In this document: piece after piece, positions 29,501-38,500 of the stretch
Position numbering within the stretch: the stretch's first letter is position 1
How the letters are laid out: each line of letters begins with the position of its first letter
Source of the DNA: Symsagittifera roscoffensis
Taxonomy: Eukaryota > Xenacoelomorpha > Acoela > Convolutidae
Assembly (NCBI RefSeq): GCF_963678635.1
Contig: NC_087070.1
Coordinates: forward strand, 35,283,109 to 35,347,108
Direction of reading: 5' to 3'
DNA length: 64,000 nt
Notes under the pieces: model-generated
The model's database searches: none
Told to the model about the DNA's origin: nothing
The model's input: only the letters and a program-made list of their open reading frames with translations
Program-made: the position numbers and the translations under genes

Positions 29501-32500
29501 ACTTAGGTTGAAAAAAGTGAGTTCGTAATATCACACAAGCTTTGCTGGTGTAAATAGACCCAATTTTGCTTGTAAAAAGGGGAAAGAATAAAGCCAAATT
29601 AAGTAAAAAAACAAATAGATTTTTTCGGTTAATTTAATAAAATTAAAATGCATCAACTGTTGTTAACTTAATAATAATCCAATGGGCTCTTTTTCCTCCC
29701 CCCCCCCCCCCCCCCCACCTCAGACCAACATGAGTTTTATGGTCTAACGAGTGGTTTTACAAGGTTAATTATGAAGACCAAATATGTTTGTAATGGACTA
29801 ATTAGTCTGCATGTCAATTTTCATGACAATTGGACAAGGTGAACAGTAATTTAAAAGATAAAAATTTGCAGGTGGGGGGAAAAGGAAAAAGAGCCATCCA
29901 ATGTCAAAGCACATGCTATCAAAAATCCGTAATGGTGCCCCCAGGGGCACCAATATTTGCGACTTAGACTGGAAAAAAACGAAAAAGTCGTACTATTACA
30001 CTACGTTTGCTAAAGCTGGTTAGTGTAAAAATCAACAATATCTACGTTCAATCACACTTTAAGTGAAATGCTTCTGAAATGATTATGAACGCCAAAAACC
30101 ACAAGAGAAAAGTACTCACGATTTCTCCACAGCCACTTTGAGCGACTGTGTGATTATATCCGAGGCGGAAGTTGTGATGCCCATCTCACAGAGAACCACT
30201 GGGATGCCGTTCTCGAGGGACCTGGCGATGGCACGGAAAGAGGTGATGTTGCCACCCACCACAACCACTACCAACGGGATCTGCTTCTTTTCTACACAGC
30301 ACAATAATTACAATCAGGAAGCAATTCTTAAATAAGTGCCCCTGTAAAAACCAGCGTGTGACCAACTTGTGAGGGAGGGGACCAAACCTGAACAAATTCA
30401 GTTATTAAGCCAATCAGTAGAGGCCGCTCGATCGTTTCAAATTTTTTTCTCAGACTTAATTAACTAATATTCTCGCACTAGTGTAATCGATACTTTATTT
30501 CTCAGTAAATTTTTTAAAAAATTTGAGGCAATTTTTCTACATCAGGGACTTTTAAAATCTCTTAGGACCCTTCTATCACGGTTGTACAAATATCACAACG
30601 AACAAAATTAGGCAAAGAAAAGGTTGTAAAAATTCTGTTGAAGTCAACTTTCAAGATTGAGGGAATTATCGTTTTTCCAACCCACATTTGACGACAAAAA
30701 AAAATCTTAATAAACAAGAACGGAGTTCATACGTTAACACTTACCTATGCATAGTGGCCTATTGGATCCCATTTCCATACCGTAAGCTTCAAAAAAATCA
30801 ATATTTTAAATGCACTGTCTTGGACACTGATAAAATCAATAAAAAAACTTGCAATATTTAATAATACAAATCTTTTTCGGACAAAGCTTGGCTTTAACTT
30901 TTCAGCAAGGCTTTTTGCCCTCTTTTTTTCCGTCATTCAATTCATTAGATAATCCCAGAAGGTATTCAACTTCAGCATAATGCATGCAGCCTCTAACCTC
31001 TGTGTCTTTGGGCTCCCCTGGATCCTGCATTGCCCCCCATAGCGACATGACCTCTATAATCACTTTTCGAGGGGAGACCCTGTTTGCTCAAAATCTCTTC
31101 GATTCCACACCTCACGTCCACTTCAGAATTGGGCTCATTTCTCATGCCATTGTCGACCAGGACGAAAAACGAGTGATTTGGGTTCAAGGGAGTTTGACCC
31201 ACTTCCGTTTTTTGCCTCACTTTGTACCTGTAAGGCTCCTTGTCTCTCTAAAACAGTCGCTCGAAAAGGTTAAAGGCTAGGGAAAAAGCTACTACGATGA
31301 CGCAACGCTTCACAATAGCTTTACATAATGACATATCAACTTGCGAGCATGAATGAATAGAAGAGAATAGATAAAGCTCTAAGCTAGCACCGTAAATACA
31401 GAGTTCTTACCCTCATCTCTATTTTAAAATTTGCGCCTCTAAAAAAGGGTTTATATAACATAGCTTAAATTTGCATTGGAGAAAAATCAGCGTTTCATTC
31501 CTTTTAGTTTTCAGCTATTAAGTTTAGCTCAACGTTTAAAAATAGTGAAACACATAAATTTATATTTTTGCACTTTTTCCACTGAAATTAGCGGACAAAC
31601 ATTGAACGATGAAGATCCTCGTGCAAATAGCAAATTATTTTACGAGCAGCGCTTTCCCTTTCCTAAACAACATCAAGAAAGACAAAGCAAGAAGATTTAG
31701 CCTTATTGAAGATAAAAATAAATTTAAGGTAGAGAACATATATATGTTCAGAGAAAAATATATGTTCATTTAGGGAGAGGGCACCCCCTCCTGGTAGGAG
31801 TTTGACACCCTCCCCGCCCAGGGCTGGTCAAAATATGTTTTTTTTTAAAAAAAACGTTTAAAACTGTTTTAAACGTTTTAAACAGTTTAAAACATGTTTT
31901 TTTTGCAAGAATTTATTTTTTCAAGCAACGCATACAAAATGCTAGTTTCTCAGTTTTCTCTGAGGAAAGGCTGTTCCTGAGGTCCCCTTCCACATACCCC
32001 TTGATAGCTTGTTGAAAGAACTGCACTGTACGTGTTAATTTGGATGAATCAAGTAACAGCTGCCAGTTAAATTGCGTAATAATTGCGCCCTCGCAGTCGA
32101 AACATGAAACACTGTTTAAAACACTAAAATTGAGTCATGTTTTAAACAGTGTTTAAAACAGTTTTAAACACTGTTTAAAACAACCCCTGTTTTTTATTGA
32201 CCAGCCCTGTCCCCGCCAAAAAGATCCCTCGACCTTTAGCACAACTTAAATGCATTTTTTCGGGATGCTTTTGGTGTCAATATTTGCATGTTTTCAAGGG
32301 GGAGCTCGCCCAGACAAAAACACGATTTTTATGTTCAAACTCTTTGATTTTGTACAAATTTTTTTTTCAAAAATTTTGCTGTACGGCAGTTCTTTCAGGA
32401 AAACTCAACAATTTTTAAGTCTATTTGCAAAGTTTTCAGAAATGTTTTGAATAAACTTCTCATCTAAACTCGAGAAAATCATGGATCCGTACTCTGAAAT

Positions 32501-35500
32501 CGGTCATTTTTTAATCGGTCATTAATCTAAATAACTGGACAACCTTAATTGTTATCAGTTAGGAGCCAATACTTTTTGGACTGAGAACATGTATTTAGAA
32601 ATAGATAACCAATAGAACTCAATTACAACAGTGATTTTACCAGGTGAAGGTAGATTTACGAGCAAATCCGTTTAACACTGCATATGAAAAGTGAAGAGTA
32701 CCATTTATGTTAGGTAGATAGATTCTATCAAAATGGAACAACTCTTATTTGAGCCGTCCGATCGCTAATTTTGGCAAGAAAATAGAAACAAATCAACCCT
32801 TTGAACACTCCTAGATTCAACTTAGCCCATAGACCGACAGGCTTATGAGCAGAAAAAAGATTCCAAGTCATTTCAGCATGAAATAGAGAATCTTCAAGTT
32901 AACATACTACTTATATTCAGACAACCGGTACACAAGCTGAATTTTTTCACTGTGAACATGGGGCGCATTTTAAAATATCTTGAAGATTTAAGACTGCAAC
33001 TTTACATTTTTGAGCTTAGTCAGGTCCATGAACAAAGTCTAATTTTGTTAAAATTGTCAGGATGCTGCAATTTTATGCTAAGTAATGTAAACGTATGTTT
33101 CAGACGTCTTTTGAAATTTTTGTGCAGAGTACTTTTTGTTCTGAGTCTGCTCCCTAGCCCCTCGAAGTTTGCTCTCCCCTACCATTGATTCATGTACTAA
33201 CTTCTATATTGGAAACCTTGTTTGTTGCCTTCAACTTTTGGGACGAGAGCAAGAGCTTTTTGAGACATTCTTTTGATATTCTGGCCTGGTGAAAGTAGCT
33301 CAAACAATCGCTACGAAGTAGAAATAATATGAAACTGCTAAGCCTGACTTATAAATGGCTCAGCTATTTTGAACAATTCGGTTTTCCAATTTTGCAAATC
33401 CTCCTTTTGTCTGCAACTAAAGCCAACATTGCATTCAGATTCAGGAAAACTAAAATTTGAAAAACATTCAAATGTACCATGGTAGTTGAAGTTATTCAAC
33501 AATATCCACTGAATTCTGAATGCATTCAAAAACCAAAACAGTTTCACGCTTCAGGCACGCTTGAAAAATTGGCGCTAGAGATCCACTTCTAATCATTTTT
33601 TCTCGTGTTTTTCTACTCCTTTTCACTCAATCGATTATACTTTGTTCGCTTCGGGGAACTGAGTGATAGATGGAGTCTGGACCAGTCTTAAACTGAAAAC
33701 CAAAAGATACCCAGACAAAAATTGAGAAAAAGTCTAGTACCAGATTGCAACAAGAACACCCTGTATAATCGCAAGGCAAAGATAAACAAGTTAAATGAAA
33801 GTTACCTAAGATTTTTCTTCAATAAAATGTTTTTTATAATTCAAGAAAAAGCGTAGTAAACACTTTTGCACTAGCTATTTTTACTTTTAATGCACATTAT
33901 CCCATTAAACTCGTAAATTGATTCAACAGATACCACCCCAACTTTACACAGCCGTTTATTGTTAATGCCGTATCAACGAAACGCCATAAGCCAACATCCT
34001 GCACATGAAAAATCTCCTGAAATTTTTCATCACATCCAAGAGCGGTTTTAAGGGAAACGCTATTTTACGACATCCATTTTTGGGCAACCAACCGTAAAAT
34101 TTCCTTTAAGGCGCCTTTGGTATCAATATTTATTAAATTTGACCGGGAGTACACGCCGAAAAAAAACGTGATATTTTGGACGAAAAGTTCCAAATGGGGA
34201 CATTTAAAAAACATCGCTTGCTGCGCAGAAAATTTTGACTAAATATGGTCGTAATTGTGTTTCAAAAAAGCTCGAAAAATCAGCTTTGTCGATCTAAAAA
34301 AAAATGGTTAACTTTTAAAAATCCAACTCCCCCAAACCTCGAGAAAATCTAGATCCGCCTTTGACGACACCTGATGATCATAAAGAGGACAAAAACTAAG
34401 GGGTGTATAAATTGGCTCATTTACATAAAAAGTCGTTAAAATTCAAACGGCAATGCTGAATAAATTAGCAAGTATTTCCCATTAACTTTACGATAAGAGA
34501 CAACACAGGTTCTCTCGAATAGGTTCTTTCAAGGGCTTCACTTCGACATAAAGCACTTAAGTGCTCGTTCCTGTTTTTTTTTTCGACATGGTCTGGGTAT
34601 TCAAAAAAAAATTGTTTTTATCACAAAAGCCATTTTAAATTTTATTTAATGGTGCCCGCTCCCACCTGCAATTTTTACACGTTAAATGCGTGTTCAAATC
34701 GTCCAGTTCTTCTAAGATACAACCAACAGATGGTCGGAAGAATATGAAAAAACTTAGAAGTAAAAAAAAAACATGATAAAACAATTTTCACCTTTCGAAT
34801 TTTGATAATAAATATTACATTTAAGCTCTTGGAAATTCAAGAATTGTCTTTGATTGGCATTTTTTCTTCAAGATATCCCAATTAGAGAAAACTGGATCAA
34901 TAGGTATTTTTTCAACAAAGGAAATGAACTGAACGTAAAAGTAAATCAAATGTCAAGACACAAGAAATCAACTTTGAGCGTGAACAAATTGTTTTTGAAA
35001 CGAAAGAGAAAATCATAACGACAATCGCTTTTTGCTTCTGCTCTTAGAGATTGGCATGCGGACTAATTAGGCTATGATACACATATATGGTCTTCATATT
35101 TAATCTTGTGTAACCACTCGTGCTTGATGCTCATGCTTGGGGATACGAAAGAGCCTCTTCAGTTTTGAGAATTGACATCCTCAGTGTCAAATATTCCTTA
35201 TTTTTATTTGCTATTGGCTTTCACAGCATATATATCCACAACCTTTGTAAGCTTTGAAGATTCAAGATTTTCTAGCAGAACTCAAAACATGGCCAACAGA
35301 CAGCTGTAAAAGAGCCGATGAGCAAGAAATCCAAAAAAAACTCAGATTTTTTAAATCAAATTTCGAGTTTTGAAAAATATCCGAAAACAATGATCCCAAA
35401 ACAAAAAAAAAGAAATACAAATGTCAAAAAAAATCCAGCAAATCTTCAATATGTAACTTTTTTGGCACAGAAGCGAAGTTTTGATATGTAAACTTGCTTT

Positions 35501-38500
35501 TTGTCGAACGTGCCACGGGCTCTTGTGGCGCTGAGTGCGCCATTGAACCTCTGACCAGTAAAATAGAAACTTCAAGCCCTTCTACCTATAACACTGTCGT
35601 TTGACTATCGTTAAACACTAGCCACCAATAACGCAGAGAATACATGCTACCAAATTTCTAATGCTATGGATCGCGATTATATCGAAAGTGCCACAGAAAA
35701 AGTATTTTACTTGCGACTTCGATTGAAAAAGTAGTTTCTCACTAATACACTACGCTCATACTAGCTTATACACTACGCTAATAGACTAGCTCGATGGTGT
35801 ATTGAAAATCATCCAAAATGAGAAACATGGATAAGTCGGTATAATCCGCTCTTTTTGGATCAGTCGGTAGAATTAAAAACCAATTTAGAAAGTAATTTAT
35901 TCACGTTGTTCGCGCTATTTGAACTTTCTTTCCAAAGAGCGCAGTTTTTCTTCTAATTAGTAAATGACATTTGTTGGTTGGAGAGTAGTAAATGAATGCA
36001 AGGAACAAAAAACGGAAGTTTTTTTAAAAAACTTCAAATTTCAACTAACAAGTATATGGCCTCTAGGCTCTTTGAAATTCCAGAAAAAGGTTATAATTGA
36101 CACTTTTCTGCTACAGCTAATTCAGTTTGAGGAAAATGGATCAATGGGTAGTTTTTATTCCGCAACGAAATCTGAAAATTGAAAGCCAATTTCGAAACTA
36201 CATGTCGATCATGTTTTTGTTGTGACCTATACACTTTTGCTCTTCGATAGTGGAGTTGGCCTTCCTGTAAACAAAGGTGCTGAGCTTAAATATAATCAAA
36301 AATCACAATTTTGAGTGTGAACAACTTTTTCCTGAGTCCCCCCCCCCCCCCCCCCCCTCCCCCTGTTCAGACCAATTGAGCTATCACCCCCCTCCCCAAG
36401 AAAAAAATGGGAACACATTATAAAAGACGTTTTTGGGCAATCATTGCTTCGAGTTGAACAAGTTTACAGACCTCAATTTATGCCAAAGAAAACCTACAGC
36501 ATCCTAAAGTATACATTTGCACTTTTCTTCAAACTAAACAGGAAAATGCGGGTTTAATATGCGACTAATTTGACCATTTTTTCACTCTGAATCTAGTTAT
36601 TAGTTTTCATAACGTAATTTTTAGCGCTCCGCATTTGCTGAAGAATATGGCGTTTAGTTTTTTACAATTAAAGGTAGTTCAACTGGTTATAAACATGTCT
36701 CAAGGGCTCTTTTCCAGTTCCCCCCTTCAAATACAAATTTTGAAAGCTTATTTAACGTTGTCATAATGCAATGAAATTTGGCGTGGTGAACAAATCGACA
36801 ACTCTGAACAGATTTGTTCTTCATACTTTAAAGCGTAACATCACGCATTTAGCCGTAATAACACATAAAACAGACATAAAACTCGGTATTTTGAAAGGGG
36901 GGAACTGGAAAAGAGCTGTCTCAAGTACCTATGGAGCTAACTCCCCCCCCCCCCCCTCCCCAGGCCGAAATAAAGGGGGAGGGGGGACATTTGGTCAATT
37001 GATCCGAAGTATATTCACTAAGTCCATTGACACTCAATACAAAGCTTCTTTTTTTGGGAGCAATTTGGATACTTTTCAACTTCATTTGACAAAATTGCTG
37101 TCAAAAATAAACAAAATCAAAAATTTTGCAGCACATGCTATAGTGTGATCTGACACAATCATTCAAGTCAAAATGATTTAATTTTTGGATATCTGACACT
37201 TCGACAATTGGTCATGCCACCCTCGAAATTAGGACCTTTAATTAGTACCTACGATGAATTTTGGGTTAAAAACGAGCTTCTGAGTAATATTGTTGCCATA
37301 AATGAAAAAAGTTCATGAATAAGTTAAAACGTCAGAGTGCATTATGCATTGTATTCTTTAATGCTGGTAGTTCTTTGTATGCGAAGTTATTTAAAACAGC
37401 TACAGGAAGTAATAACGGCAAAGCTAATCTTCTGGTATTGTTATAACACGATCAATCAATCAACTTTTGACAAGTCTTCCACAGCGTATTTGATTATGAA
37501 CTTCAAATATATTCCCGTTAATCTAGATTAAGAAAAGACTAGATTAGATTTAGATTAAGAAAAGACGCCACTACGCTCAGAACTTCATTTTGAACTGTTG
37601 CCAACATTGGAAATTTTTTGGATGAAAAGAAATTTTTAATAACGATTTTTGGTTTTTCAATGTTCTATATGTTTTTCAGTATTTCTTAAATTAATTCAGA
37701 CCATCTTCATTCAATTTTCAATTTTCTTTAAATAAATTGAGACCATCATAGAAAAAAGAGCAACAGTTCGTGGTTGACTTTAAAGTAAATGATTGTGCAC
37801 AAGCCCACTGATGAGACCAGATTAAAATGCTACGCGACAACTAAAGATAAGATAGATTGATTCAACTTACTTCCTCGTAGCGAGGACCTTTATGGTGATC
37901 CTGTTCAAAATAACACAACACACTCCATGAAACATTCGCCAAACTAATTCAAAAAGGTAAACTTCAGCTCAAACTAAACTAAAGCGGAAATCAATGGTAA
38001 TTATTGTCACTTTTTTCCATTTTCTAAAGCAAATTTTCAAACTTGTAAACAGTAGATGTCAAACAATTTTATCAAAATAAAAAAATTAGTTTTAGTTAAA
38101 CCAAAAAAAAACGAAGTTATAGCCGTTTTTAAAACTTTTAGCAACTTAATAAAAAGCTTACCGATTTGAGCCAATTAGCCATAGCCTGATGATTATCAAT
38201 AGTTCCCCAGGTGTTAATTCCGATACACTTCACACTTGAATGCTGTTCCCCCACCCACTCCCTGTACTCAGCCTGCCTGACCGCCTCCCCTACCACTTTG
38301 GTCAACCCCACGTGAGTTCCGCCAGTTATGATCCAGGAGTCCGTAGTGGACACCGCTTTCACAAGGCCCTCTCGGATACGTTCACGCTGGAACGGAGTCA
38401 GTCGGGACGCCTCGTGTCCGGCCAACACGGAGACGATGAGGTTCGGGCGCCCCGCTTCTTCGAGCGACCACTGATTGGCCATGAATGACAACACGCCATT

